DNA of 64,000 nucleotides from Parabacteroides gordonii MS-1 = DSM 23371 (GCF_000969825.1 NZ_KQ033919.1:1182419-1246418), one strand, 5' to 3'. Counted from the first letter of the stretch, positions 9,342 through 18,280 are shown. Numbers and translations: made by a program. Notes: generated by a model from the letters alone, not told the origin.

Positions 9342-10385
9342 TTATCTAATCTTTCTACGGTTCAGCTCAGCCCGGTATCGGTTTGCATTGCGGTTGTGCT
9401 CTGCCAATGTTGCGGCAAAATTATGCCGTCCGGAAAAATCTTCCTTGGCGCACATATAAAGATAATTATGCTTCATATAATTCAATACGCTATCCATTCC
9501 TTTGATAGTCGGTATGCGCAGCGGCCCGGGTGGTAACCCGGCATGCTTGTATGTATTATATGGAGAATCGACTTCCAGATGTTCAAAAAGAATACGCTGC
9601 AACGTAAAATCACCGACTGCAAATTTCACTGTCGGGTCTGCCTGTAAAGGTATTCCACGATGAAGCCTGTTCAGATAGAGACCAGCCACGATCGGATATT
9701 CGTCGGATGCGGCCGTTTCTTCTTCCACAATGGACGCAAGTGTTGCTACTTCAGCCGGAGTCAGACCGATTGCTTTGGCTTTCTCCAACCGGACATCTGT
9801 CCAGAAAGCAATGTACTCTCGCTTCATACGCTGCATCAGCTTGTCTGCCGGGATATTCCAATACACTTCATACGTATTGGGAATAAATAGAGAAGTAATC
9901 GTTTCCGTTGTAAATCCTAATGAGTCGCAATAGGCAGAATCATTGAGCAATGACAACAATTCGTCTTTATCGAGCATCAACTGCTCGTCCAATCGTTCCG
10001 CAAGGTCTTCTTTAAAACGGATATTATTAAAAGTCAGACGAGTTGCTACCTGATGTCCGCGTCGTAAATCATTCAGAAGTTGCAGGTTACTCATTCCGGA
10101 GGATACGGCATATCTCCCGGTTCTTATATTAGCCTGATACTTCAACATTCCTGCCAGTTGTTTAAAACTACCTATCCGACTACAATCCGCAGAGTCTTGT
10201 AACTGCCGGCATAAATCAGTAAAACTTTTATCCTTCCCGATATAAATATAGACTGTTTCCTGTGGCATAAAGTTAGGAGCCCAAGCCAGGCGGTATCCCC
10301 ACACCCCCACACCTGCTATCAAAAGGACGAAAAAGAGGAGTATTCCTGCTATTATATTTCGTTTCGACTGTTTTTTCTTGTTCAT
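9342..10385 (-). CDS. mltG: endolytic murein transglycosylase MltG (YceG-like)
   Basis: Inner-membrane lytic transglycosylase of 347 residues that cuts nascent glycan strands and so limits their length. One membrane helix at about 9-30, then a LysM-like subdomain and the YceG catalytic domain. The conserved LASIVEEET segment holds the candidate catalytic Glu 221; NRLHRGIPLQADPTVKFA and YNTYKHAGLPPGPL are family signatures. Length is normal. A -7 box TACTTTTG lies at 10424-10431 on the same strand, 38 bases upstream of the ATG. Confidence 0.94.
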   Translation of the reverse strand: MNKKKQSKRNIIAGILLFFVLLIAGVGVWGYRLAWAPNFMPQETVYIYIGKDKSFTDLCRQLQDSADCSRIGSFKQLAGMLKYQANIRTGRYAVSSGMSNLQLLNDLRRGHQVATRLTFNNIRFKEDLAERLDEQLMLDKDELLSLLNDSAYCDSLGFTTETITSLFIPNTYEVYWNIPADKLMQRMKREYIAFWTDVRLEKAKAIGLTPAEVATLASIVEEETAASDEYPIVAGLYLNRLHRGIPLQADPTVKFAVGDFTLQRILFEHLEVDSPYNTYKHAGLPPGPLRIPTIKGMDSVLNYMKHNYLYMCAKEDFSGRHNFAATLAEHNRNANRYRAELNRRKIR

Positions 10386-10423
10386 TTTTTATCAAATAAA
10401 ATCCTGAGTATCAGAATCGGCAA

Positions 10424-10431
10424 CAAAAGTA
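10424..10431 (-). promoter_or_regulatory. -7 element for mltG
   Basis: TACTTTTG on the minus strand matches TAnnTTTG exactly. The nearest TTTG upstream is 25 bases away, longer than usual, so only the -7 box is called. Confidence 0.5.
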
Positions 10432-10464
10432 GCATCTTTTTCTTAAAAAATAGATGCAAAAAGC

Positions 10465-10496
10465 TTTGTTTATTTAAAAACATACCTCTATCTTTG
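10465..10496 (+). promoter_or_regulatory. promoter of tRNA-Ser
   Basis: TTTG (10465-10468), 20-base spacer, TATCTTTG (10489-10496): a perfect Bacteroidetes promoter with a start near 10502, about 29 bases before the tRNA. Confidence 0.8.
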
Positions 10497-10530
10497 CAGC
10501 GCAATTCGAAGGAAGAAGCACAGAACACAT

Positions 10531-10617
10531 GGAAGTGTGGGTGAGTGGCTGAAACCACCAGTTTGCTAAACTGACGTACTCGCAAGGGTACCGGGGGTTC
10601 GAATCCCCCCGCTTCCG
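10531..10617 (+). tRNA. tRNA-Ser (GCT)
   Basis: Class II tRNA of 87 bases with a long variable arm. Acceptor strands GGAAGTG and CGCTTCC pair; the anticodon loop TTGCTAA gives anticodon GCT for AGC/AGU codons; the T loop GTTCGAATC is intact. No CCA is encoded, as is usual in this phylum. Confidence 0.95.
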
Positions 10618-10621
10618 CTCT

Positions 10622-10663
10622 AAAGGCTGTTAATTGAAAGATTAACGGCCTTTATTGTTTTTC
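10622..10663 (+). terminator. terminator after tRNA-Ser
   Basis: Stem AAAGGCTGTTAAT / ATTAACGGCCTTT (one mismatch) with a 6-base loop, followed by ATTGTTTTT. Confidence 0.8.
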
Positions 10664-10779
10664 CCCCTCGCCTAAATCTCTACCTTCTACCCCTTTTCGT
10701 TAATCCATAAATATTCAGAAAACGCTCCCGAAAAGACAAAAAAAGAGGTAAACCATTATCTGATTTACCTCATCTGTAG

Positions 10780-10852
10780 TCGGGATGAGAAGACTCGAAC
10801 TTCCGACCTCCACGTCCCGAACGTGGCGCGCTACCAACTGTGCTACATCCCG
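10780..10852 (-). tRNA. tRNA-Pro (CGG)
   Basis: Minus-strand tRNA of 73 bases. Acceptor CGGGATG pairs with CATCCCG; the anticodon stem CCACG/CGTGG closes the loop TTCGGGA, anticodon CGG for CCG codons. No encoded CCA. Confidence 0.95.
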
Positions 10853-10868
10853 TTTTTGATTACGGCTG

Positions 10869-10898
10869 CAAAGGTACAACTATTTTTGAACCCGCAAA
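10869..10898 (-). promoter_or_regulatory. promoter of tRNA-Pro
   Basis: On the minus strand TTTG (10895-10898), 18-base spacer, TACCTTTG (10869-10876). The -7 box and the following GCAGCC are identical to those of rRNA promoter P2. Confidence 0.75.
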
Positions 10899-10987
10899 CA
10901 TTTCCGGCATTTTTTTTAGATAAAACAGCAAAAAAACTTGCAGACCATCTCCCCTCGAAAATTTATTGACATTTTCTTCACAAAACA

Positions 10988-11018
10988 TTTGGAGTATTCA
11001 AAACTTTCCCTACCTTTG
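10988..11018 (+). promoter_or_regulatory. promoter of tRNA-Phe
   Basis: TTTG (10988-10991), 19-base spacer, TACCTTTG (11011-11018); start near 11024, 15 bases before the tRNA. Confidence 0.8.
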
Positions 11019-11038
11019 CACCCGTTAAACAAAACAAT

Positions 11039-11111
11039 GGTGCCATAGCTCAGTTGGTAGAGCAAAGGACTGAAAATCCTTGTGTCCCCGGTTCGATTCC
11101 TGGTGGCACCA
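11039..11111 (+). tRNA. tRNA-Phe (GAA)
   Basis: tRNA of 73 bases. Acceptor GGTGCCA pairs with TGGCACC; stem AAGGA/TCCTT closes loop CTGAAAA with anticodon GAA. The discriminator is A and no CCA is encoded. Confidence 0.95.
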
Positions 11112-11120
11112 CAGAAAATC

Positions 11121-11152
11121 AAGCAGTTACTTACAGAAGTAACTGCTTTTTT
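11121..11152 (+). terminator. terminator after tRNA-Phe
   Basis: Perfect 12-bp stem AAGCAGTTACTT/AAGTAACTGCTT, loop ACAG, then a run of six T counting the end of the stem. Confidence 0.85.
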
Positions 11153-11183
11153 CATTTATACAAATTCACTACTCCATTTATTT

Positions 11184-11471
11184 TTACTTCGATCCTGACT
11201 CCTTATAAGAATATGTGTTCAGATACTTCTTTAACTGATAATACCTGTAAACCCCGATTACAAACAAAATAATACTAACAACCAAGCAGATCCATGCAAC
11301 AGATCTAAGATGTTCTATGCTTTTGATCTCCAAGATACCCATGCCCACCGTTAAAAGATAGAGAGAGGTACGTATATAGGAAAACAATGTCCGTTCGTTC
11401 GCTAACCTGGTTCTTTCCAATGCCAGATAATCCCTTAAAATAATTTTCTCCTGATTTTTGAATTCGTTCAT
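11184..11471 (-). CDS. DUF202 (YidH-like) small membrane protein
   Basis: Inner-membrane protein of 95 residues. The N-terminal half carries the DUF202 signature DYLALERTRLANERTLFSYI (14-33), followed by two membrane helices at about 34-50 and 58-76. The family is widespread and has no settled function. The gene stands alone between tRNA-Phe and the PepSY-like gene; no clear promoter was found. Confidence 0.85.
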   Translation of the reverse strand: MNEFKNQEKIILRDYLALERTRLANERTLFSYIRTSLYLLTVGMGILEIKSIEHLRSVAWICLVVSIILFVIGVYRYYQLKKYLNTYSYKESGSK

Positions 11472-11647
11472 ATCGCTATTTCTTCCTTGTCATTTTACTC
11501 TATCATATAAACAGACGGAAACGGAAGGTTGTTGAGGAAATATTCACCAGATTTCCCCAATTCCACATTCCCATTCTACAATCAGAGTAATCGAATAAAT
11601 CAGAAATACACACTGATTTACAACAACATAAGCAGATACAGACTATT

Positions 11648-11664
11648 TTGGCACGCCAATTGAA
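11648..11664 (+). promoter_or_regulatory. candidate sigma-54 promoter
   Basis: TTGGCACGCCAATTGAA matches the sigma-54 consensus TTGGCACGNNNNTTGCW at all fixed positions except the C of the -12 GC pair (A here). It lies 55 bases before the ATG at 11719, and no TAnnTTTG box is present in this 247-base gap. A 7-bp inverted repeat AAATCAG/CTGATTT at 11597-11619 about 30 bases upstream could bind an activator. This is a motif call without experimental support. Confidence 0.4.
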
Positions 11665-11718
11665 TTACATTAAGCGTAAATAAGTAATCAAAGATTGTTT
11701 AATTAAAAATTTAAAGTC

Positions 11719-12027
11719 ATGAAAAAGGTATTAGTAGTAATGGCAATGATTATGGGAGTTGGTTGTATGAGTGCTATCGCAGCAGAAACAAGTGTTGATT
11801 CAGTAGCTTGCTGCCAGGCAACCCAGGATGAATATGCAAAGATTGAAGTTTCAGCCGTTCCCGATGCGGTGAAAAGTGCAGTTGAAAAAGCATACGAAGG
11901 ACAGACAATCAAAGAAGCATCTGTGGCAGAAAAGGATGGAGCAAAAACTTATAAGTTAGTCATCGCTACGGCTGAAGGAACAGAAAGTACAGTTACTTTC
12001 AATGACAAAGGAGAAGAAATAAAATAA
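11719..12027 (+). CDS. small secreted PepSY-like protein
   Basis: Exported protein of 102 residues with a signal peptide at about 1-22 (cleavage AIA/AE). The mature part (IEVSAVPDAVKSAVEKAYEGQTIKEASV... then YKLVIATAEGTESTVTFNDKGEEIK) has the alternating strand-helix-strand pattern of the PepSY-like beta-lactamase-inhibitor type proteins common in Bacteroidales. No enzymatic motif. Monocistronic, with a candidate sigma-54 promoter upstream and a strong terminator downstream. Confidence 0.72.
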   Translation: MKKVLVVMAMIMGVGCMSAIAAETSVDSVACCQATQDEYAKIEVSAVPDAVKSAVEKAYEGQTIKEASVAEKDGAKTYKLVIATAEGTESTVTFNDKGEEIK

Positions 12028-12059
12028 GTATAACTCAAAAGGTTACTATGTGGTTAAGG

Positions 12060-12096
12060 AATACCCGGACTTCTATCAGAGCCCGGGTATTTTTTG
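12060..12096. terminator. bidirectional terminator
   Basis: Stem AATACCCGG/CCGGGTATT around a 14-base loop with T-tracts on the plus side (TATTTTTTG). It ends the PepSY-like gene and lies directly after the stop of the convergent gene at 12098. Confidence 0.8.
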
Positions 12097-12097
12097 T

Positions 12098-12364
12098 TCA
12101 GTCCTCATGTTTTTCCGCCCATTCAAATATAACAGGACTTTGCACATCGACTCCGAACTCTGCCGCTTTTTGCAAAATACGGTAAGCCAGCAACGGCTTC
12201 TTATCCTCCGGTGCATATCTGAAATAAGCCTCAGCCGCCCGGACATGGGCTGCATCAGGCATCGGAAACTCACGTGTTTCCGGGAGACCGAAATCGGATG
12301 AAGGAAGTTCTTTACGTTCTTCTGTCGTCAGTTTGTCACTCGATCCACTGTTCATTCTTGCCAT
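12098..12364 (-). CDS. small protein with DUF6582-like motif
   Basis: 88-residue soluble protein. Residues 12-45 (LTTEERKELPSSDFGLPETR and following FPMPDAAHVRAAE) resemble the short motif 'lpSsaFalPe.r.yPi.d..Ha..A' seen in DUF6582-type proteins and in phage prohead-protease neighbours. No other phage gene is nearby, so this is not taken as a prophage sign. The gene follows the hydrolase at 12420 on the same strand with a 55-base gap. Function unknown. Confidence 0.65.
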   Translation of the reverse strand: MARMNSGSSDKLTTEERKELPSSDFGLPETREFPMPDAAHVRAAEAYFRYAPEDKKPLLAYRILQKAAEFGVDVQSPVIFEWAEKHED

Positions 12365-12419
12365 AATGATTTCATTTTAAAGATTTATCCTACAATAACC
12401 GGATCGACAGGAAGAATGT

Positions 12420-13163
12420 TTACTCCTCCTTCTTTAGTAAGATAATGTCCAGGATAGAGCTGACAGTATCCGCTTTCTTCACCACCATCAGATGATCCCC
12501 TCCCTCAACGGGGAATACGTTTTCAAGCCGGTCATAAGGAAATATCTGATCGGCAGTACCGTGGATGTGGTAGAGGTGTTCGCTTTTATTATCCGGTACC
12601 CAGTCGGTGATCTGTTCGAGTGCCCATTTTATATAGACAGGATCGGTAACAGTCATATACTCAGCCAGGTCGGAGTTGGATGCATTATATACCAGCCGGT
12701 TAAAAGCATTGGTTATAAAATCGGTGGAAGAAAAGAGCCTCTTAGGCATAAATTCCATCAGGTTCACTTTACGGACGGCCTGAAAGAGAATCGGGATTTC
12801 CCTTTTACTTTTGAAAGATGAGATAATAACACATTTCTCCGGTTTCAGGAAAAGGGTCATCTCCTGCATGATCACTGCCCCAAAAGAATACCCAATCAGG
12901 ATAAAAGGAGAAGTCGTATCAATCACCTTCGCCATAGTACGGGCATACTCGGACAACGACTCGTCGGGCCGGGGAATATACCATTCAATATATACTTTCT
13001 TAAATCCTTTGGGAAGCCGCAGCTTATTAAACACTTTACAATTATAGCACATCCCGGAAATAAAATAGACATTGACGTCCTTTACATCCTTCTTCCAAAG
13101 CCAGTTTACCAATGAAGATAAACGCTTCCACATTCCAGGTGATGATGCCTTACTTTCTTCCAT
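12420..13163 (-). CDS. alpha/beta hydrolase
   Basis: Soluble alpha/beta-hydrolase fold protein of 247 residues without a signal peptide. The nucleophile elbow is GYSFGA with Ser 93; Asp 205 (GTADQIFP) and His 224 (GGDHLMV) complete a plausible triad. The cap region (about 115-185) is helical. The substrate cannot be read from sequence. Upstream, TATCTTTA at about 13188-13195 (minus) is a one-mismatch -7 box. Confidence 0.82.
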   Translation of the reverse strand: MEESKASSPGMWKRLSSLVNWLWKKDVKDVNVYFISGMCYNCKVFNKLRLPKGFKKVYIEWYIPRPDESLSEYARTMAKVIDTTSPFILIGYSFGAVIMQEMTLFLKPEKCVIISSFKSKREIPILFQAVRKVNLMEFMPKRLFSSTDFITNAFNRLVYNASNSDLAEYMTVTDPVYIKWALEQITDWVPDNKSEHLYHIHGTADQIFPYDRLENVFPVEGGDHLMVVKKADTVSSILDIILLKKEE

Positions 13164-13235
13164 ACAGCTTTTACTCTTTATATAAGTATAAAGATAGCGT
13201 TTTTGTTCAAAACCTTCCGGCTTATAGCTAAAAGA

Positions 13236-14093
13236 TTATTTTTCAGCCTTAAGCTGGCGAAGTAATTCGGACGGAGTACAACCGAACTGTTGTTTACAGA
13301 ACCGTGTAAAATGGGTAGCTGAATTAAACTTGTAAAGCCTCATTATATCACTTAGGGTATTGCCCGGTTCTGCCAGTTTGAAACGGACATGTTTAGCTTT
13401 CTGTTTCAACAGCCACTGGTGGGGAGAGATACCAAACTCTTCGCGAAACTTGTTATTAAAATTCGTGCGTCCCATCCCTGCTATCTTTGCCAGATCGTCC
13501 ACATGATCTACTTTCAGATAATTTTCAAACATAAGCGAACGGAAGTCCAGCGACTTACCTATGATCGGGTGAAAGAGGTAAGCCAACTCCTCTTTCGTAT
13601 AGAAACCGCGAAATAGCAGAAAAAGCTCCATCGATTTAATTTCATGCAAATGCTTACAATTCATCCGGCATTCCATATATTCGATCATCGTATTCAAAAA
13701 AGTCTTTAAAGGAGGATATATTGCAGTTGGTTCAAAGTCATATTGTATCTTACTGGATAAAGGAGCCAGCGATTGAAGTTCCAGTTTATTACATGCCCCT
13801 TGAAAACGATCGAATGTAAATATAACAACACTCGACGTCGACAATATCCTGCAAGAAAAATCGGAGGATTTAGGTATCAAGATAAACTCATTAGCCCTGA
13901 TAAATTTATTTCTCAGTTCATTACAAGAAAAGATCGCATCTCCTTCAAGAAAAAAAATCAAATGGTGATAATCCTTGTCCTGTTCTTTCAGAAAGCTTTC
14001 CTCATTCAATATCCGATGTTTAAACCCAACTAAAATATTCGGAGAATATTCACTGCAAGATATATGCTCTTCCAAATAAAGCATCTTTTTCAT
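13236..14093 (-). CDS. AraC-family transcription regulator
   Basis: About 285 residues. The N-terminal part is a cupin-like sensor domain (HHLIFFLEGDAIFSCNELRNKF and following), the C-terminal about 100 residues are the two AraC helix-turn-helix motifs (VDDLAKIAGMGRTNFNNKFREEFG and LSDIMRLYKFNSATHFTRFCKQQFG) with the final PSELL. The start at 14093 is preferred because a purine tract GGGGG lies just before it; in-frame ATGs at 14147 and 14159 are possible. The regulator stands alone. Tandem operator-like repeats lie upstream at 14205-14278. Confidence 0.85.
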   Translation of the reverse strand: MKKMLYLEEHISCSEYSPNILVGFKHRILNEESFLKEQDKDYHHLIFFLEGDAIFSCNELRNKFIRANEFILIPKSSDFSCRILSTSSVVIFTFDRFQGACNKLELQSLAPLSSKIQYDFEPTAIYPPLKTFLNTMIEYMECRMNCKHLHEIKSMELFLLFRGFYTKEELAYLFHPIIGKSLDFRSLMFENYLKVDHVDDLAKIAGMGRTNFNNKFREEFGISPHQWLLKQKAKHVRFKLAEPGNTLSDIMRLYKFNSATHFTRFCKQQFGCTPSELLRQLKAEK

Positions 14094-14204
14094 TACACCC
14101 CCTATTTTAAAAAATCCGACATTAGTGTTTTTCTCATATATATCCATTAAGAATATCATTACGGGTCTGGTCTTTCATTCATGCAAAAAAGTATCGTTCT
14201 CATT

Positions 14205-14278
14205 ATGTAAAAACAAATGTATAACCTTTTTTTAGTTTTATGATTTACATTTTCGCCGTTAATGTTTACATATTCACC
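14205..14278. promoter_or_regulatory. operator-like repeats upstream of AraC gene
   Basis: TTTACATTTTCGCC (14244-14257) and TTTACATATTCACC (14265-14278) are direct repeats exactly 21 bases apart, two helical turns, as AraC-type dimers prefer. An inverted copy of the core, ATGTAAA, lies at 14205-14211. The gene-free stretch 14094-14441 otherwise holds only the fumC terminator. Confidence 0.45.
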
Positions 14279-14361
14279 ATTTTGGTACAGGCTTACAAAT
14301 TATAGACCTGCATTAAATTTTAATTAGTAAGATCAGAGACATATATCCAAGCAATGCTTTA

Positions 14362-14404
14362 TAAATAAAGATGCAGCTTTTACACAATTTGAAAAAGCTG
14401 CATC
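14362..14404 (-). terminator. terminator of fumC
   Basis: Perfect 12-bp stem GATGCAGCTTTT/AAAAGCTGCATC around an 11-base loop; on the minus strand it is followed by TTTATTT. It begins 38 bases after the fumC stop. Confidence 0.8.
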
Positions 14405-14441
14405 CAATGAATTAATTGTCAATATTTAATATCTATTCCCG

Positions 14442-15839
14442 TTAAATCTTACCTACCATTTTCAACGGATCAACCCATTTATCAAACTCTTCCGCGGTTA
14501 TATAACCCGACTCGACAGCCGCCTGCTTCAAAGTCTTATTTTCCCGGAAGGCTTTCTGCGCAATGGAAGCGGCTTTATAGTAACCGATCTTCGGATTAAG
14601 AGCCGTAACCAGCATCAGTGAATCATCCAGGTACTTCTTTATATTTTCCTTTACCGGCTCGATCCCTATTACGCAATTATCGGTAAAGCTTCTGCAACCA
14701 TCACCGATCAGCCGGGCACTGTGGAGAAAATTAGTAATGATCATCGGCTTGAATACATTCAGCTCAAAATGCCCGTTTGCCCCGCCAACCGAAATCGCAA
14801 CATCATTCCCCATTACCTGTGCCGCAATCATTGTCAGCGCTTCACATTGGGTAGGGTTCACTTTACCCGGCATGATGGAAGAGCCCGGTTCATTCTCCGG
14901 CAGATGGATCTCCCCTATTCCTGCCCGGGGACCGGAGCCCAGCATACGGATATCGTTTGCAATCTTCATCAGGCTGACGGCAATACCTTTCAACGCACCA
15001 TGAGTCGACACGATTGCATCATGGGTAGCCAATGCCTCGAATTTATTAGGAGCCGTAACAAACGGCAATCCGGTCAGTTGGGAGATTTTACGGGCTACGT
15101 TCTCCGCAAAATTCTCAGGAGTATTGATGCCCGTACCGACAGCCGTACCTCCCAAAGCCAGTTCCGCCAGATGCGGCAAAGTACTTTTCAGGGCATGGAT
15201 ACCATATTCCAACTGGGCGGCATAACCACTGAACTCCTGACCGAGTGTAAGCGGCGTAGCATCCATAAAATGCGTACGCCCTATTTTTACGATCGGCATG
15301 AACTCACGGCTTTTCATCACCAATGTCCGATGCAACAGCTCTAAAGCCGGGATTGTATTCTCCCTCAGCATCTTATAAGCGGCAATATGCATGGCAGAGG
15401 GGAAAGTATCGTTAGACGATTGCGATTTATTCACATCATCGTTCGGAGATAATATCTTTACCTCATCCGTCAGTTTCCCCCCATTCAACACATGTGCCCG
15501 ATAGGCAATCACTTCATTTACATTCATATTTGTCTGCGTGCCACTACCGGTCTGCCAAACAACCAGCGGAAAAGAATCCTCTAGCTTTCCGTCGAGTATT
15601 TCATCACAAACACGTACGATCAGGTCGCATTTCTCCGGAGATAAGACGCCTGCATCTTTATTCGTCAGGGCGGCTCCCATTTTCAGGTAAGCGAATGCCT
15701 GTATAATTTCTTTCGGCATCCGGCTGATATCCTGTGCAATCCTGAAATTGTCAATACTACGCTGTGTTTGAGCCCCATAATAGGCATTGATAGGAACCTT
15801 CACGTTTCCCATCGTATCTTTTTCTATCCGACATTCCAT
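14442..15839 (-). CDS. fumC: class II fumarate hydratase
   Basis: Cytoplasmic fumarase of 465 residues that interconverts fumarate and malate; no iron-sulfur cluster needed. Family signatures: [14 protein letters not shown] (97-110), the catalytic base region [16 protein letters not shown] with His 190, [13 protein letters not shown] (262-274), and the mobile loop [11 protein letters not shown] with the candidate catalytic Ser 321. These motifs separate FumC from aspartase. Length is normal. It follows the MATE gene on the same strand with a 53-base gap. Confidence 0.96.
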   Translation of the reverse strand: MECRIEKDTMGNVKVPINAYYGAQTQRSIDNFRIAQDISRMPKEIIQAFAYLKMGAALTNKDAGVLSPEKCDLIVRVCDEILDGKLEDSFPLVVWQTGSGTQTNMNVNEVIAYRAHVLNGGKLTDEVKILSPNDDVNKSQSSNDTFPSAMHIAAYKMLRENTIPALELLHRTLVMKSREFMPIVKIGRTHFMDATPLTLGQEFSGYAAQLEYGIHALKSTLPHLAELALGGTAVGTGINTPENFAENVARKISQLTGLPFVTAPNKFEALATHDAIVSTHGALKGIAVSLMKIANDIRMLGSGPRAGIGEIHLPENEPGSSIMPGKVNPTQCEALTMIAAQVMGNDVAISVGGANGHFELNVFKPMIITNFLHSARLIGDGCRSFTDNCVIGIEPVKENIKKYLDDSLMLVTALNPKIGYYKAASIAQKAFRENKTLKQAAVESGYITAEEFDKWVDPLKMVGKI

Positions 15840-15892
15840 AAGTCTTTCTTTTTAATTATCTTTTTATTAGAACCATACAGAGAATGAATTGT

Positions 15893-17218
15893 TTAGACTC
15901 CGGGAGCGTATATTCTGATGTAGCGCATCTTCATATACCAGTAGGACAGGACAAACAACACGAAAACATACAAAAGCTCTGCTGTCCAGTAGACTACAAG
16001 CGGTGCATCAAACCGAACCACTATCAGGAACAGATAAAGCAGGTAAAGAACGATCGTTATCAACTCGAACACAAAAGCGGTACGTGTCCTACCCGTTCCC
16101 GTCACAGCATTACAATAGATATGCGCCGGGACAGACAGGAAATAATTAGACAGCATCACCACGAAAGGCCCGAACGCATCCCGTATCAATTCCTGATTTC
16201 TTGTATAGATACCTAACACCCCATCGGAGAAAAAGAGCGTAAGCATAATCAACGGAATACCCAACAGGAAACTCAGCCCCATCATTTTCCGGCATAAAGG
16301 CATGATCTTATTATACTCTCCCGCTCCGATCAGATTACTGACCAGCGATCCGGTTGTCGTAGAGAAAGAACATACTATGACAAAAAAGACGGTCGAGATG
16401 CTACGCACTATATTGGCAATGGCCAGTTGCGCTTCTCCCAGGTGTTCTATCATCACAAAGAATAAGAACCAGGGTGCCACCCCCGTAAAGGAATGCATCA
16501 TGCTCCATACAGAAAGACGAAGCAGGCGGATCAACAAAGGCCATTCGCAGACAGGTTTCAACCCGTAATGACGCCTGTCTACTTTACGGTAAACATGAAC
16601 AACTAAAACGACCAGGAAGGAAAGTTCGGAGATTGTAGAAGCCAGTGCAGCGCCCGATATCCCCAACCGGGGAAATCCCAGGTTCCCGAATATCAACAGA
16701 TAATTCAACAGAACGTTAGTCGTCACCATAACGATCGCGCCGGTCGTCAGTATCCTGGTCTTTGTGATGCCGACAAAGAATGCACGGAAAGCCAAAGCCG
16801 GGAATGTGAACAACAGGCCGAAGATACGCCAGTCAAGATATTTTAGAACGGCCTCATAGACTTCTTCCGAAGTAATCAGCCAGGATAACAGTTTCGATGA
16901 AAAGAACCAGGACAGAAGAAACATAGACCCGGCCAGTACAAGAAGAAAGAACAATCCCTGAAAGAATACTTTACCCGTCTCATGGTAATTCCGTTCGCCA
17001 TTCCTGCGGCCTACCATCACTTGCAGCCCCAGGCTAAAACCAAACCCCAACATATAAATAGCCAGGTAATACATTCCGGCCAGGGCGGAAGCCCCAAGTT
17101 CCACCTCCCCATAATGTCCCAGAAAGATAGCATCCGTAATATTGATCAACTGTTCTATGAGAATGCTCATCATCACAGGAAAGTTGATGAGCCATATTTG
17201 TTTGTATGTAAAATTCAT
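15893..17218 (-). CDS. MATE-family efflux transporter
   Basis: Inner-membrane drug/sodium or drug/proton antiporter type, 441 residues with about 12 membrane helices. The two MATE halves are visible: N-half with INITDAIFLGHYGEVELGASALAG, and C-half with the equivalent SISTVFFVIVCSFSTTTGSLVSNLIGAGE. Substrates cannot be predicted. A -7 box at 17426-17433 may drive it through a leader of about 200 bases. Confidence 0.92.
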   Translation of the reverse strand: MNFTYKQIWLINFPVMMSILIEQLINITDAIFLGHYGEVELGASALAGMYYLAIYMLGFGFSLGLQVMVGRRNGERNYHETGKVFFQGLFFLLVLAGSMFLLSWFFSSKLLSWLITSEEVYEAVLKYLDWRIFGLLFTFPALAFRAFFVGITKTRILTTGAIVMVTTNVLLNYLLIFGNLGFPRLGISGAALASTISELSFLVVLVVHVYRKVDRRHYGLKPVCEWPLLIRLLRLSVWSMMHSFTGVAPWFLFFVMIEHLGEAQLAIANIVRSISTVFFVIVCSFSTTTGSLVSNLIGAGEYNKIMPLCRKMMGLSFLLGIPLIMLTLFFSDGVLGIYTRNQELIRDAFGPFVVMLSNYFLSVPAHIYCNAVTGTGRTRTAFVFELITIVLYLLYLFLIVVRFDAPLVVYWTAELLYVFVLFVLSYWYMKMRYIRIYAPGV

Positions 17219-17425
17219 AATTCAACTTAGTATATATGCGTCAGTGTACATCCTCCCGGGAAGAATGCAACACGGCAATTAATAAAAATATAAGATTTTG
17301 CACCCTGTATAAATAGGATAGCGAATAACAGACAAAGAGAACCTTTGCCTTATATGAGGGAAAACGACGCTATATACAGAGTTGCCACTTCATAAGTTGA
17401 ACACTTGGATTAATTATTACGCCTG

Positions 17426-17433
17426 CAAATATA
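17426..17433 (-). promoter_or_regulatory. -7 element upstream of MATE gene
   Basis: TATATTTG on the minus strand, 208 bases before the MATE start and just beyond the stop of the AraC gene at 17448. No TTTG at -33. The remainder of the gap 17219-17425 shows no gene. Confidence 0.4.
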
Positions 17434-17447
17434 GAAGTTTTTCCGGA

Positions 17448-18275
17448 TTATCCCCCTTCATCCTCCTGTGAAAAATAATCGGAATGGGGAGCACAAGCAG
17501 CCAGATACTCTTTTGGCGTATAACCGGAAAAGACTTTAAACTCATTGATCAGGTGGGATTGGTCATAAAACCCACATTCATACGCCAGTTGGGAGAAGCT
17601 CATGCCGGGGTTGGATTGCAACACATATAAAGCATGCTGGAAACGGACAATCCGCAGAAACTCTTTCGGACTGATCCCCACATGCCCGGTAAACACACGC
17701 TGAAACTGCTTGGTACTCAGAAAGACGGAAGAAGCCAGATCGGAAATACGGATTTCCCCTTTACTCCGGTTGATAGTATGTATGGCGGAGAACATCCGCT
17801 CCAGGTTATGTTCTTTCGGCGGGTTCAGACGGGATAAGAGGAAACGTTCGACCAGGCGGATACAATTCAGGTCGTCTGCTTCATATAATATACGGTCTTC
17901 CAGTTCCTGCAATTCGCGGTCGCCCGCTTCATCGGCTGAAACTTTCCGGTTGCAGAGTTCGCTTACAGGCATCCGGAAGAAAGCACTTGCCGCATGGGTA
18001 CGGAATATAACGGCCAGAATTTTTATCGTACCGGTAAAGCTCAGGTCGGAGAAACCGATAAACTGACCGGACAAAAGCACCTGATTGTCTACCAGACGCT
18101 CGTCATGGGAAGAAGAAAACCGGATCGGATTGCCCCGGTAAAAAAGCATCTGCACATTTCCCGACGGGATCACGCGCTCAGTACCCAGAACGGGACTATC
18201 CGTCTCCAACAGCCAGTAATACCTGACATAAGGAGCAAGTGCCGGCGATGGCAACATTATCTGAAACGATTCCAT
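17448..18275 (-). CDS. AraC-family regulator with DUF6597-like N-terminal domain
   Basis: 275 residues. The N-terminal about 150 residues resemble the ligand/interaction domain seen before many Bacteroidetes AraC HTHs (APYVRYYWLLET and VIPSGNVQMLFYRG). The C-terminal HTH covers about 170-262 (ISDLASSVFLSTKQFQRVFTGHVGISPKEF and FSQLAYECGFYDQSHLINEFKVFSGYTPKEY). It lies 18 bases after the small AraC-like gene at 18294 on the same strand and may be cotranscribed. A TATATTTG box at 18281-18288 ends five bases before the ATG, so a leaderless transcript is possible. Confidence 0.88.
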   Translation of the reverse strand: MESFQIMLPSPALAPYVRYYWLLETDSPVLGTERVIPSGNVQMLFYRGNPIRFSSSHDERLVDNQVLLSGQFIGFSDLSFTGTIKILAVIFRTHAASAFFRMPVSELCNRKVSADEAGDRELQELEDRILYEADDLNCIRLVERFLLSRLNPPKEHNLERMFSAIHTINRSKGEIRISDLASSVFLSTKQFQRVFTGHVGISPKEFLRIVRFQHALYVLQSNPGMSFSQLAYECGFYDQSHLINEFKVFSGYTPKEYLAACAPHSDYFSQEDEGG

Positions 18276-18280
18276 GCCGG

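Noticed and set aside
12098-12364. Prophage remnant based on the DUF6582-like motif
   Set aside because: No other phage-type gene is nearby; a single short motif is not enough.
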